A program made the position numbers and the translations under genes. A DNA stretch of 64,000 nucleotides from Edaphobacter lichenicola (GTDB lineage Bacteria; Acidobacteriota; Terriglobia; Terriglobales; Acidobacteriaceae), in assembly GCF_025264645.1 (NCBI RefSeq), contig NZ_CP073696.1:3658001-3722000 (forward strand), given 5' to 3'. The notes beneath the pieces are model-generated. The model searched no databases and was not told the origin of the DNA. It saw nothing but the letters and a program-made list of their open reading frames with translations. Below, piece by piece: positions 1-8,367 of this stretch. The first letter of the stretch is position 1; every line of letters begins with the position of its first letter.

Positions 1-2
1 AG

Positions 3-206
3 TCATCTGGCGTGAACGGAGTTAATTTGACCGCGAAGGTGGCCGCGGATTCTTCCGTGACAAGTGAGCCGGTCTTTGAGATTGCCGGAGACGCTACGGA
101 GCTTGGGTTGGTATTGACGCAGGGCTGGAGGCAACCAGGAGTCCTTGTGATTGGAGATTCGGACAGCGTGATGCACCGTCGGACGATGGTAAAGCTGGGA
201 CGATGA
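3..206 (+). CDS. 3' end of an unrecognised protein (partial)
   Basis: An open frame runs in from the left edge and stops at 204-206, giving about 67 residues. A GTG at 12 lies inside it, but the frame is open further left, so the gene probably starts outside the window. The last 25 residues are beta-like and end VKLGR, which recalls the end of an efflux adaptor or another beta-rich domain. The match is too weak to name. There is no visible link to the amyloid-like cluster downstream. A chance open frame is possible. Confidence 0.35.
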   Translation, partial: SSGVNGVNLTAKVAADSSVTSEPVFEIAGDATELGLVLTQGWRQPGVLVIGDSDSVMHRRTMVKLGR

Positions 207-638
207 CGATGCTGCGACAAGTGCGGCGGTGGGGCTAAGGAAATTAGGTCTAAGTTACCGCAGGTCCGTTATTTAGTTACTGGTGTGGGAGCATGTTCGG
301 GACACCGTTTTCCACAAATATTTGCAAATTGGTGCATGGTGCGAAACAGGAGAATGAGAAATCCCCTATTGAATACTGGGTAGCAATTTGGAACCCAGAT
401 GCACGTAACTATGTCGTCGGAAGTCTAAGAAAGCTTCTGCATGGGCTCAACCTACTGCGCAGTAGTTATGCAAAGTAGGGACGACTTAAATCAATATTGA
501 TGGGCTTCACGTACGAACCGGATTTACGAACGCGACTGGCGTGGGCAACCGTCTCTTGCATGCATTACTACGCACTTTACGTTTTTATGCTCAGTTTCAT
601 TTCGCCTGAGTTGAAGCCCTAAATCAAACATATGTGCG
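207..638. other. Non-coding stretch before the Fap-like cluster
   Basis: About 430 bases, noticeably AT-richer than the flanks. Short open frames exist (for example 293-478) but lack a ribosome site and any recognisable family. It presumably holds the promoter of the downstream secretion cluster. No clear -35/-10 pair or operator could be assigned by eye. Confidence 0.5.
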
Positions 639-750
639 ATGCACCGTCGCGCGCCTCGGGAGCCGAAGCGCGGTAACGATGGCGCGTCTGACTGTCCGCT
701 ATGCAGCCCCTCCCGTCTGCGTATACGGTCGCGCTCGTTCAACAATGCCC

Positions 751-756
751 AGGAGG
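751..756 (+). promoter_or_regulatory. Strong ribosome binding site with no start codon behind it
   Basis: AGGAGG sits 5 bases before GTA AAT AAG at 762. That is exactly where a start would precede the signal peptide of the large secreted subunit, but the codon is GTA, not ATG, GTG or TTG. A six-codon open frame starting at 745 overlaps the site and stops at 763-765, probably by chance. Confidence 0.6.
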
Positions 757-761
757 CAGAA

Positions 762-2314
762 GTAAATAAGATCATTTGCACTCTCATTACCGCATCGGTT
801 GTATTGGCCGGATCTGCTTACGGTCAGAACAAACCCAAAACAACGCAGGATAAGCAGGGGAAGCAGGCTCTGCGTGACAACCAGATGGACAACCTTACTG
901 CAGCCGGCGATCCTTCGATTGCGGCAAACAACTCAAGTGTCACCAGCTCTGCTACCGGAGCCGTAAATCTGAGCGGATCTACCTTGAGTGGTGCCAGTGG
1001 TATCAACATTGTCAGCTCAGCAGACGCTACCGTTGCAAATGGTGCGAACGTGTATGACAGTAGCCTGACTGGCGACGCCTCGACCAAAGGCGCTGCTGTA
1101 AACCAAGTAAACGCCATTGGACAAGCAACTACGACAACAGGAACGTTGAGTGGCTATCACCGAGGTCAGGACAGCCAGTTGACAGTCAACAAGAGCTCGG
1201 ATGTAACCGCATCTGACGACTCTTCAGCAAGTCTGACTACAAGCCTCAATCACAGTACAACGAACAGCAAGTCCTTCACAGACGATAGTGCAAGCACTCA
1301 TAGCGACTCTGCCAGCTTCAGCACAAGTGAGAATAGCGCACAGCAGGCAAGCGAGAGCAAGCACTCCTCGCTTGATACGTCGGCCTCTGCTTCCAACAAC
1401 AATAGCAGTCGAGTTCGACTAGCAATTCCTTTGCTGCGAGCGATGTGCTGCCTGCGAGCGATAGCAAGTCTGCTGCCGCGACGTTGGATGCTTCGGCGCA
1501 CAAGGCAAACAGCGACAACAGCACGGCGGCCTTCGGATCGACCGCAAACTCTGCGACGGCTGCTCCAGGAGGCAACGCCGGAACGAGCGGTAATTCAGCG
1601 TCGAACAACCAAGCTGCAAGCGGCGGAAGTACTTCGGGAACCGTTGGGAACGCAGCTAACAACACACATGCTGCCAATGGAGGATCGGCGACGAACGCGA
1701 CCTCAAATGCTGCCGCAACCGACACCAGCGCCGCAAATAGTGCTGCCTCATTGGCTGCCAGCTTGAACCTTGCTTCAAACCAGAAGTTGTCCGCAAGCAC
1801 TTCCAATTCGGACAAGTTCGCTACCCAATCCGCATCCTCTAACGCATCGAAGGAGGCTGCGTCACTTGCTACCACCGATGCTTCTCAGGCCGCAGAAGCC
1901 TCGAACCAAGATAGCGCCACAAAAATTACTGCATCCGAAAACTCCTCTTCGAATCACGATGTGAGTTCATCGGACAAGTTTGCTACCAGCACAGTTGCAA
2001 GTCTTGATGAAAAAGAGTCGGACGTATCGTCCAGCAGCGCGGTTAAGCATACTGCTATCACGAACAACATCGAGGGTGCAGTTACCGTGGCCGATGCTTC
2101 TGCGACCAACATCGCGGTTGACGGCTCGACGATCAACTCGACCACCGACTACAGCGTGACGCTTGCCGGTTCGGCCGAGGCAAACGCGAAGGCGTTGAAT
2201 ATCGTGAATGCGGCAGGCGGCATGGTTGCGAACGGGGTCAACGTTGCTCATTCCGCGAATATGAACGCCATTCCAACCCTCAATCAGACCAATGCGATCT
2301 CACAGATTCACTAA
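762..2314 (+). pseudogene. Large Ser/Ala/Asn-rich secreted subunit, FapC-like, frameshifted
   Basis: Read through a -1 shift near 1407-1412, this is a protein of about 517 residues. It has a hydrophobic signal peptide ending SAYGQ (residue 22, counting from 762) and a leader-like motif LRDNQMDNLTAAG (residues 37-49). A repeat unit follows (GSTL...INIV...VANGANV...NQVNAIGQ). The middle is a very long linker made almost only of Ser, Ala, Asn, Thr, Asp and Lys. A second, similar unit closes the protein (LNIV...VANGVNV...NQTNAISQ). Two repeats separated by low-complexity linker is the plan of the amyloid subunits FapC/FapB. Two lesions are visible. The codon behind the Shine-Dalgarno is GTA, and the frame changes inside the linker with no slippery heptamer. 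An in-frame ATG at 639 would give an Arg-rich 41-residue extension without a ribosome site. Either the gene is decaying or the low-complexity sequence holds errors. Confidence 0.6.
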
Positions 2315-2329
2315 GAGCAGAAGTAGGGA

Positions 2330-2356
2330 GGAGCTCCGCCCACCGGGCGGGGCTCC
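2330..2356 (+). terminator. Intercistronic GC hairpin
   Basis: GGAGCTCCGCCC pairs with GGGCGGGGCTCC across a 3-base loop, with one G-U pair. It lies 16 bases after the stop of the large subunit and 35 bases before the next start. No T run follows, so it is more likely an attenuator or mRNA-stability element that sets subunit ratios than a full terminator. Confidence 0.6.
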
Positions 2357-2390
2357 AAACTGCGGCTGTTTACGGCTTCAAGGAGGATTT

Positions 2391-2798
2391 ATGAGTCGTC
2401 TTTTAGTGATCGCAGGTCTTGCGTTGCTTACTCAAGCAGGACTGGCCCAAAGCTCATCCAGGCATACGGGCCAACCGCTAAACGATGCTGCCATGGATCG
2501 AATTACGGCGGCAGGCGTTTCAGCGAGTGCGTCGAACGGGGTCGTGAACTTTCAGGGGTCGACGTTGACTCCGAACGGGCTGGTAACGGGCGCCGGCACG
2601 TTGTCTGTGCTGACGGGCCCTCTAACCGGCACGAACCTGAGCACCCTCACGTTGAACGGTAACGCACAACAAAATCTGAGCTCACTGGTGAACATCAACG
2701 CGGTGAATTCGAACATCAACGTACTGCTGAACCTGAACGTCAATATGAACTCGACGGTTGGGACAATTGTGCAGTCCAATCTGAACGGAAAACACTGA
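2391..2798 (+). CDS. Small secreted Asn/Ser/Leu-rich protein, FapB-like minor subunit
   Basis: A 135-residue protein. The start is fixed by AGGAGG four bases before ATG 2391. A signal peptide ends near LAQ (residue 20). Residues 30-42 read LNDAAMDRITAAG, almost the same as the leader-like motif of the large upstream protein. Then comes VNFQGSTL, matching VNLSGSTL of that protein. The rest is a run of Asn, Ser, Leu and Val with internal near-repeats (LTLNGN, INAVNSN, LNLNVN), typical of a beta-forming fibre subunit. Its stop overlaps the start of the C39 peptidase gene by one base (TGATG), so the two are translationally coupled. The role as nucleator or minor fibre subunit is inferred from size and position. 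No database match was available. Confidence 0.65.
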   Translation: MSRLLVIAGLALLTQAGLAQSSSRHTGQPLNDAAMDRITAAGVSASASNGVVNFQGSTLTPNGLVTGAGTLSVLTGPLTGTNLSTLTLNGNAQQNLSSLVNINAVNSNINVLLNLNVNMNSTVGTIVQSNLNGKH

Positions 2799-3478
2799 TG
2801 AACTGCCTGAAATCAATACTTGCTGCTGGATTGGTGAGTGTTGTCCTCTTCCCTGCCCCCGCACGCGCTCAAAACGCTGCAGCGCCGTCGGGGGTGCGGG
2901 AGAGCAAAAACATCCGCAGTCTAAAAGAGATCCGCGACGAAGGCGTGGTGCGACAGCGCTGGGACATGAGTTGCGGTGCGGCTGCATTGAGCACTCTGCT
3001 GACCTACGACTTCAAAGACAGCACGCCAGAGACGTCGATTGTGGTGTGGATTCTGCATCGCGTTGATGCAAATCGAGTGCGCAGTCGGGGCGGATTTTCA
3101 CTTCTCGACCTGAAGCATTTCTCTGAGGCGCGCGGATACCACGCGGAGGCTTTCAGCGGCATGTCGATTGAAGACCTTGCGCTGGAGAAGACTTCGGTCA
3201 TCGTCCCAATACGCGTGAAAGGCTTCGATCACTTTGTCGTCGTGAAAGGCATCTTCGCCGGTCATGTGATCCTGGCCGACCCGGGCTTCGGCAATATGAC
3301 GATGCGGGTCGACCGTTTCGAAACACTGTGGAAGAACGGCGTGGTGTTTGTTGTTCATCCACCGGACGAACGGATGATCGGAGAACGAAACCTTTCGGTG
3401 GCGTCGCGGCTGGTGCCTGACGAGACAGTGATCACTCGCAAAATCGGGGTCACTGTGCCGAGCATGTTTTTATATTGA
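2798..3478 (+). CDS. C39-family cysteine peptidase, FapD-like
   Basis: A 226-residue exported peptidase. The signal peptide is residues 1-24 (ARAQ). The catalytic Cys59 sits in RQRWDMSCGAAA with the oxyanion Gln53 six residues before it. His144 is in FDHFVVVKG and Asp160 in ADPGFG, giving the full papain-like C39 triad. C39 peptidases cleave leader peptides after double-glycine-like sites. A stand-alone periplasmic member is a standard part of the Pseudomonas fap operon (FapD). Here the two preceding genes both carry a LxDxxMDx(L/I)TAAG element that could be the substrate site. The gene is coupled to the small subunit gene (TGATG) and overlaps the barrel gene region at its stop. The family call is firm. 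The Fap role is inference from context. Confidence 0.8.
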   Translation: MNCLKSILAAGLVSVVLFPAPARAQNAAAPSGVRESKNIRSLKEIRDEGVVRQRWDMSCGAAALSTLLTYDFKDSTPETSIVVWILHRVDANRVRSRGGFSLLDLKHFSEARGYHAEAFSGMSIEDLALEKTSVIVPIRVKGFDHFVVVKGIFAGHVILADPGFGNMTMRVDRFETLWKNGVVFVVHPPDERMIGERNLSVASRLVPDETVITRKIGVTVPSMFLY

Positions 3479-3495
3479 GGCGAAGGGCGGGCTCG

Positions 3496-4761
3496 ATGTT
3501 GCGGCAGAGACTTCTACCAATTCTTCTGATCTTGCTGGTTTGTGCTGGGCCTATCGCAGCTCAGACAGCACCAGCAACGAAACCCGCACCAAATACCGCG
3601 GCCGTGCAGGCGAAAGACCCAATCGATGTGAAGTTGCAGGAGGCTCTTCGCGAACGAGACGCCATCATTCGCAATCTCCTAGAACGAGTCAGCGAACTGG
3701 AGTGGCGATTGAACGGTGGATTTACCAGCCCCGCCAAGGTCGACGAAAAACCTGTTTTGACTGCGGCGTCCAGCAGCAGAGTGATTAATTCCGTAGTATC
3801 CACTTCGACCTACGACAATACGGAACGGCAAGCAACAGAAGCGCTGGATCAGGCCTTGATCGTACGTGGCGGTTTGCTGCTACCCTCAGGAACGCTCGAG
3901 ATCGACAATACAACCTCCTATTTGAGTGCATCTGCGGATCACGTGACGGTCGACGGATTCGCGCTACTGCCGGTACTCGTTGTAGGTGACATCACCTCCG
4001 AGCGGGTGCGTGAGGACTACCTTCTGCCGGCGTTCACAGCACGGCTCGGGCTGCCGCACAAGTTTCAGGGCGACTTCCAGATCCCATATGGGTATGAGTT
4101 AATTCGAACCGTTGACGCAGAGAATGTCCAAACATCTTCGAGCAGCTTTGGACTTGGCGATATTTCATTTGGGCTCTCGCGACAATTTGTCACTGAGCAC
4201 GGAAAGTGGCCGGACATGCTGGCCAATGTGCGGTTCAAGACAACGACCGGAAAAGATCCCTACAACCTAGCGAGCAGCCAAGTCGCGCTGGGGACTGGCT
4301 TTCCGGGGCTTCAAGGAAATCTAACGATGGCGAAGTCGAGCGACCCAGTGGTGTTCTTCGGAAATCTCAACTACACGGCGAATCTTCCCGCGAACCATAC
4401 GGTCCCTGCCAACGATCCAACGAATCCGCAAGCGACCATGGTTGGCCACTTCAATCCGGGATCGTCTGTAGGTTTCCAGATTGGATCGATTTTGGCGTTG
4501 AATCCGGAAACATCGATGACGGTGAGCTGGGACCAACGGTTTACACGTTCTACCCAGTTGAACGGAGTCGACATTCCGGCGTCGTATCTTGTGGAGGGGA
4601 CATTGAGGTTGGGTACAAGCTATCTGTATGCACCAGGAAGAACGATCGACCTTAGCTTTGGTGTAGGCTTGACGCCGGATACGCCAAATCTGCAGTTCTC
4701 TGTGGGGCTGCCGTTCCGGCTGGGTCTGTGGGGGCCGAAGCAAAAAAAGCTGGAGCGGTGA
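3496..4761 (+). CDS. Outer-membrane beta-barrel protein with N-terminal coiled coil, FapF-like exporter
   Basis: About 421 residues from ATG 3496; a TTG at 3475 overlapping the peptidase stop is the alternative. Signal peptide (LLPILLILLVCAGPIAAQ), then a Pro/Ala linker. An amphipathic helix of about 35 residues (LQEALRERDAI...LLERVSELEW) with heptad leucines looks like a coiled-coil trimerisation segment. From about residue 100 on, alternating amphipathic beta strands run to a C-terminal barrel ending in a strand plus a short basic tail. FapF of Pseudomonas has this order (coiled coil, plug/linker, trimeric barrel) and exports the amyloid subunits. The position directly after a C39 peptidase and two subunit genes supports the same role. 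Other channel-type barrels of similar size cannot be excluded by eye. Confidence 0.6.
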   Translation: MLRQRLLPILLILLVCAGPIAAQTAPATKPAPNTAAVQAKDPIDVKLQEALRERDAIIRNLLERVSELEWRLNGGFTSPAKVDEKPVLTAASSSRVINSVVSTSTYDNTERQATEALDQALIVRGGLLLPSGTLEIDNTTSYLSASADHVTVDGFALLPVLVVGDITSERVREDYLLPAFTARLGLPHKFQGDFQIPYGYELIRTVDAENVQTSSSSFGLGDISFGLSRQFVTEHGKWPDMLANVRFKTTTGKDPYNLASSQVALGTGFPGLQGNLTMAKSSDPVVFFGNLNYTANLPANHTVPANDPTNPQATMVGHFNPGSSVGFQIGSILALNPETSMTVSWDQRFTRSTQLNGVDIPASYLVEGTLRLGTSYLYAPGRTIDLSFGVGLTPDTPNLQFSVGLPFRLGLWGPKQKKLER

Positions 4762-4787
4762 GAGGTTTAACTTGTCGCAAGAAAGAG

Positions 4788-5204
4788 TCAGGCAGGGTCT
4801 CCGGCAGTCAGAAAGAGGGATTGGAGAGTAGCGTCTTCGAGGAAGCTGATCTCGAGACGAATGGCGACGATCTGACCGAGATCAGCTGGTGTGCTGAGAT
4901 TCTTGCGGCAGGTGCAGAGATGGGTGAAGCCGAGATGGCCGGCGCGAGTGAGCTCGAGACCTGAAGAGATGATGGACGCGTAGAGATCGACTACGGCGCG
5001 AAGCTGAATTTCAAGACGAAACTCCATCGTGGTGGGCGTGAGTGTCTTGCGGTTGAGAATCCAGCCACCGCAGTCGGCGAAGGCGGATGTGAGCGTAGGC
5101 AGAAGGCCGTAGCGCTCTTCGTAACTAAAGCCCTGTATGTCCAGCGATTGCATGGGGTAATAAGCCTCTGCGGCTGAGAGTGACGTTGCCGGTAGGTTGT
5201 TCAT
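4788..5204 (-). CDS. Conserved-looking hypothetical protein
   Basis: A 138-residue protein read leftward and convergent with the barrel gene. It begins MNNLPATSLSAAEAYY and has no signal peptide or membrane segment. The sequence has normal amino-acid balance and alternating strands and helices: a WILNRKTLTPTTMEFRLEI strand segment, a helix LRAVVDLYASIISSGLEL, then a CTC segment. That suggests a small alpha/beta domain, perhaps ligand-binding. I do not recognise the family. Codon use is like its neighbours, and the 180-base gap to the divergent acpS gene can hold promoters for both. Confidence 0.6.
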   Translation of the reverse strand: MNNLPATSLSAAEAYYPMQSLDIQGFSYEERYGLLPTLTSAFADCGGWILNRKTLTPTTMEFRLEIQLRAVVDLYASIISSGLELTRAGHLGFTHLCTCRKNLSTPADLGQIVAIRLEISFLEDATLQSLFLTAGDPA

Positions 5205-5383
5205 CGGAGGATGAGAAGCGAAGCGTGAGCCGACGGAGCGGTACCGTGGTCACGTGTCCCATCAGACGGAGAAGGAGATTGAAAATAAATGACTTGCATT
5301 TAAAACGCACCCATAAAGGCGAGAGGAACAGATTCTTTTGTCATTGGACTGGACAGATGTAGGAGGATAGTGGGGAGGTCTGT

Positions 5384-5761
5384 ATGGTACTGGGGTTGGG
5401 AACAGATTTAATCGAGACAAAGCGGATTCAGGAGAGCATGGACCGATTTGGCGAACGCTTTCTTGAGCGGGTGTTCACGGCGGGGGAGATCACCTATTGC
5501 CGCCGTAAAAAGAATGCGGCGGAAAGCTTTGCAGCACGATTTGCTGCAAAAGAGGCCGGGGCAAAAGCTCTTGGAACCGGGATCAGCCATGGAGTGAACT
5601 GGAAAGAGCTGGAGGTGCGCCGGGAAGTGAGTGGGAAACCTACGCTGCACTTGAGCGGGCGTGCGGCCGAGCTTGCTGAGGCGATGGGCGTACGCAGGCT
5701 CCAGTTGAGTCTGACTCATAGCAGGGAGTTGGCAATGGCTGTGGTGGTCGCGGAAGACTGA
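5384..5761 (+). CDS. acpS: Holo-[acyl-carrier-protein] synthase
   Basis: A 125-residue enzyme that moves the 4'-phosphopantetheine arm from CoA to a serine of apo-ACP, activating fatty acid synthesis in the cytoplasm. It shows the family signature: GLGTDLIE at residues 4-11 with the Mg-binding Asp, and FAARFAAKEAGAKALG at about 49-64 with the second metal-binding Glu. The C-terminal LSLTHSRELAMAVVV segment follows. Length is typical. GGGAGG lies 8 bases before ATG 5384. It stands alone between a hypothetical gene and the MCE gene. Confidence 0.95.
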   Translation: MVLGLGTDLIETKRIQESMDRFGERFLERVFTAGEITYCRRKKNAAESFAARFAAKEAGAKALGTGISHGVNWKELEVRREVSGKPTLHLSGRAAELAEAMGVRRLQLSLTHSRELAMAVVVAED

Positions 5762-5978
5762 GCCATGTCACGGGAAGTTGAAACCATTGGAGCGGTTTAG
5801 GCATCCATTGGAGACAAAGCACTTTACCGCAATACGGCCCGCGATGAATTTCGTGATGGGGGAGTTGGGAGGTAATGTATTCTCTCAATTACTGGCACCA
5901 TGTTTTGTGTCGAAGATAGAAGACGGCGACAAAGCGCCGCGTAGTGGATTTTTGCGCAACAAGGTCTAAAGGAGAGTT

Positions 5979-7064
5979 ATGCCCAGCCAGCAGGAGGTCC
6001 GGTGGTCACAGCTAAAGGTGGGCGTGATCGTACTGATTTCGACCATAATTCTGGTCACGCTACTGTTCTTGATGACCAGCTCGTCGGGGCTCGGAATTCT
6101 GTCGCACAAGTTGACGGTGGAGACATATTTTGCAAATTCGGCCGGGTTGAAAACGGGTGCAGCCGTGAACCTGGAAGGTGTGACGATCGGCACGGTAAAG
6201 ACAGTGACGATCGATAACTCGCCGGAGCGCAAACTCACGCCTGTAAAGGTGGTGATGAAGATGAACGAGAAGTTCGCCACTAATTTGAAGAAAGATTCTA
6301 AGGCTTCCCTGTCGACGGTCGGCGTATTGGGCGATACTGTGGTGGATATTAACAGTCAGTTTGCCGTGGGGCCCCCGTTACAGGATGGCGACGTGCTGAA
6401 GACGCTGGAGACGCCTAGCCTCACTGACGTCGTGAAGGCCAGCCAGGGGACGATCGAGAGCTTGAATGTCATTTTGGCGAAGGCGAATGTGATCGTCGAC
6501 AACATTCAGTCGGGTAAGGGTACGATCGGTCAGTTGATTAATAGTCCCGAGCTGCATACAAAGATCAACGCGGCGGTGGACCAACTGCTCACGCTCGAGA
6601 AGAATCTGAACGCCGGACATGGCTCTATCGGGAAGTTGCTGACCGACGATTCGCTCTATAACCGGCTGAATGATACCGTCGCCAAACTGCAGAACATCGC
6701 CACCGAAGTGGATAGCGGCAAGGGGACGGCCGGCAAGCTGCTGAAGGATGATTCGTTGTATAAGAATCTGAACTCCACGCTAGCGCATGCGAACTCGATA
6801 ATGGCAGACGCAGATGCAGGCAAGGGCGGCTTGGGATTAATGCTGAAGGATCCGAAGTTTCGGCAGGACCTGAGCCATACGCTGGCCCAAATAAACGAAC
6901 TAGTGACGGGTGTGAATGACGGCCGTGGCACACTGGGCAAACTCGCGACCGACGATGCAGCTTACACAAATGCGAATAAGCTACTTGTTAGTAGCAACGA
7001 GTTGGTTGCGGCAATTCGGACAGATCCGAAGAAATATCTCACTATCCATCTGAAGATTTTCTAG
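5979..7064 (+). CDS. MlaD/MCE-family lipid-binding protein with 34-residue repeats
   Basis: A 361-residue protein anchored by one helix (residues 13-33). The MCE domain follows (about 42-130, with FANSAGLKTGAAVNLEGVTIG). MCE proteins form periplasmic rings or tubes that carry lipids between membranes, usually with an MlaE permease and MlaF ATPase; neither gene is adjacent. The C-terminal half consists of five tandem repeats of exactly 34 residues. Each has a G(K/H/R)G element (at 179, 213, 247, 281 and 315), then a GKLL(K/T)DD.LY-like stretch and a helix. The protein ends without a second domain. AAAGGAGAG lies before ATG 5979. Gene-specific cargo is unknown. Confidence 0.88.
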   Translation: MPSQQEVRWSQLKVGVIVLISTIILVTLLFLMTSSSGLGILSHKLTVETYFANSAGLKTGAAVNLEGVTIGTVKTVTIDNSPERKLTPVKVVMKMNEKFATNLKKDSKASLSTVGVLGDTVVDINSQFAVGPPLQDGDVLKTLETPSLTDVVKASQGTIESLNVILAKANVIVDNIQSGKGTIGQLINSPELHTKINAAVDQLLTLEKNLNAGHGSIGKLLTDDSLYNRLNDTVAKLQNIATEVDSGKGTAGKLLKDDSLYKNLNSTLAHANSIMADADAGKGGLGLMLKDPKFRQDLSHTLAQINELVTGVNDGRGTLGKLATDDAAYTNANKLLVSSNELVAAIRTDPKKYLTIHLKIF

Positions 7065-7197
7065 GATCTTGACAGGGTAGATGCCGGAGTGCTGACTCGG
7101 TGTCTCTGGTTAGACCTGCCGTGAAGAGAGCCTTTCGGACACGATTCTGATCTTCAGGTGGAACATTGCATCTGCGTGGCTGCGCTGACTCGGTACG

Positions 7198-8298
7198 TTA
7201 TGCGAACTGCTCAAGGAAGCGCATATCGCCGGAGTAGAAGTGGCCGATATCGGAGACGCCGTGGAGCATCATGGCGATGCGCTCGACGCCCATGCCGAAG
7301 GCAAAGCCGGTAATCTTTTCGGGGTTGTATGCGTCGTCTGCGGGGTCGATCTTACGGCGTTCGGCGGTGACGGCAGCGAAAACCGCTGGGTCGACCATGC
7401 CACAGCCGAGGAGTTCGATCCAGCCGCTGTGTTTGCACTTGCGACAGCCTTTGCCGCCGCAGAAGATGCAGGAGATTTGGACGTCGGCGCTGGGTTCTGT
7501 GAATGGGAAGAAGCTAGGGAAGAAACGGGTTTTGACGTCGGAGCCGAAGAGGGCCTTCATGGCGTGGTCTAAGGTTCCCTTTAGGTCAGAGAAGGTTATG
7601 TTGGTATCGACGCAGAGGCCTTCGATTTGGTGGAAGATGGGGGAGTGGGTGGCGTCGGCGGCATCGTTGCGGTGGACCTTGCCGGGGATGACGATGCGGA
7701 TGGGTGGTGCCTGCGCGATCATGGTGCGAATTTGCACGGGGCTGGTGTGGGTGCGCATGAGGAGGCGGTCGCGGGAGGGGCGGGATTGCTGGTTGGCGAT
7801 GACGAGAGTGTCCTGGGTGTCGCGAGCGGGGTGGTTTTCGGGGAAGTTGAGGGCTTCGAAGTTGTAAAAGTCGGATTCAACCTGGGGGCCGAGGTTGGTG
7901 CTGTAGCCGAGATGGTGGAAGACGGAGACGATCTCGTGCATGGTCTTGAGGAGCGGGTGGGGAATGCCGGGCGCGCGGAGGGTGCCGGGGAGGGTGATGT
8001 CGATTCCCTGCACTGCTGCTGAGGCTTTCGTGCTCGCGGGGGCTTCGAGGGCCGCTTCGATCTGCTGCTTGAGCTGGTTGAAGCGGATGCCTAAAGCTTT
8101 TTTGCCTTCGGGGGGCGCAGATTTTAGCCAAGCTTCGCTGATTAGCTTGAGGCGGCCTTGTTTGCGGCCGAGCCAGTGGAGGCGGAAGGCCTCGGGGTCC
8201 TGCTTGTCGGTGCTGCGGACCTCTTCGGCTAAGGCGGAGAAGGCTGCGTCGAGAGAGCCGTCGTCGAAGTTGTGAAGCGGTGTGATTTCGTCGGTCAT
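7198..8298 (-). CDS. pheS: Phenylalanine-tRNA ligase alpha subunit
   Basis: A 366-residue catalytic subunit of the alpha2-beta2 class II PheRS, which charges tRNA-Phe. The ATG at 8298 is chosen because GGAAGAG lies just before it. The reading frame extends to 8331 without a ribosome site. Class II motifs are visible: HPLLKTMHEIVSVF, RTHTSPVQIRTM (motif 1/2 region), FHQIEGLCVD, and the motif 3 region GFAFGMGVERIAML near the C terminus. A four-cysteine cluster CIFCGGKGCRKCKHSGW precedes the glycine-rich part, as in a subset of PheS. Usually pheT follows, but here the next gene downstream (MCE) is convergent, so the beta subunit must be encoded elsewhere. A tRNA-Phe gene is 20 kb away. Confidence 0.96.
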   Translation of the reverse strand: MTDEITPLHNFDDGSLDAAFSALAEEVRSTDKQDPEAFRLHWLGRKQGRLKLISEAWLKSAPPEGKKALGIRFNQLKQQIEAALEAPASTKASAAVQGIDITLPGTLRAPGIPHPLLKTMHEIVSVFHHLGYSTNLGPQVESDFYNFEALNFPENHPARDTQDTLVIANQQSRPSRDRLLMRTHTSPVQIRTMIAQAPPIRIVIPGKVHRNDAADATHSPIFHQIEGLCVDTNITFSDLKGTLDHAMKALFGSDVKTRFFPSFFPFTEPSADVQISCIFCGGKGCRKCKHSGWIELLGCGMVDPAVFAAVTAERRKIDPADDAYNPEKITGFAFGMGVERIAMMLHGVSDIGHFYSGDMRFLEQFA

Positions 8299-8367
8299 TT
8301 CTCTTCCAGAGTAAATGAGTCGCGAGGCCAAAGAGGCATCTTGGCAGTGCGGTGCGAAGAATGTCTG

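Noticed and set aside
1404..1445. Programmed -1 frameshift in the large subunit gene
   Set aside because: No X XXY YYZ heptamer or following pseudoknot is visible; a mutation or sequence error is simpler.
824..2251. Several long minus-strand open frames over the Ser/Ala-rich gene
   Set aside because: They mirror the low-complexity sense frame and have no ribosome sites or family signs.
5778..5969. 63-codon open frame between acpS and the MCE gene
   Set aside because: No ribosome site and no family similarity; it probably lies in the MCE promoter region.
7240..8275. Long plus-strand open frames opposite pheS
   Set aside because: Antisense shadows in GC-rich coding DNA; the minus frame is a clear PheS.
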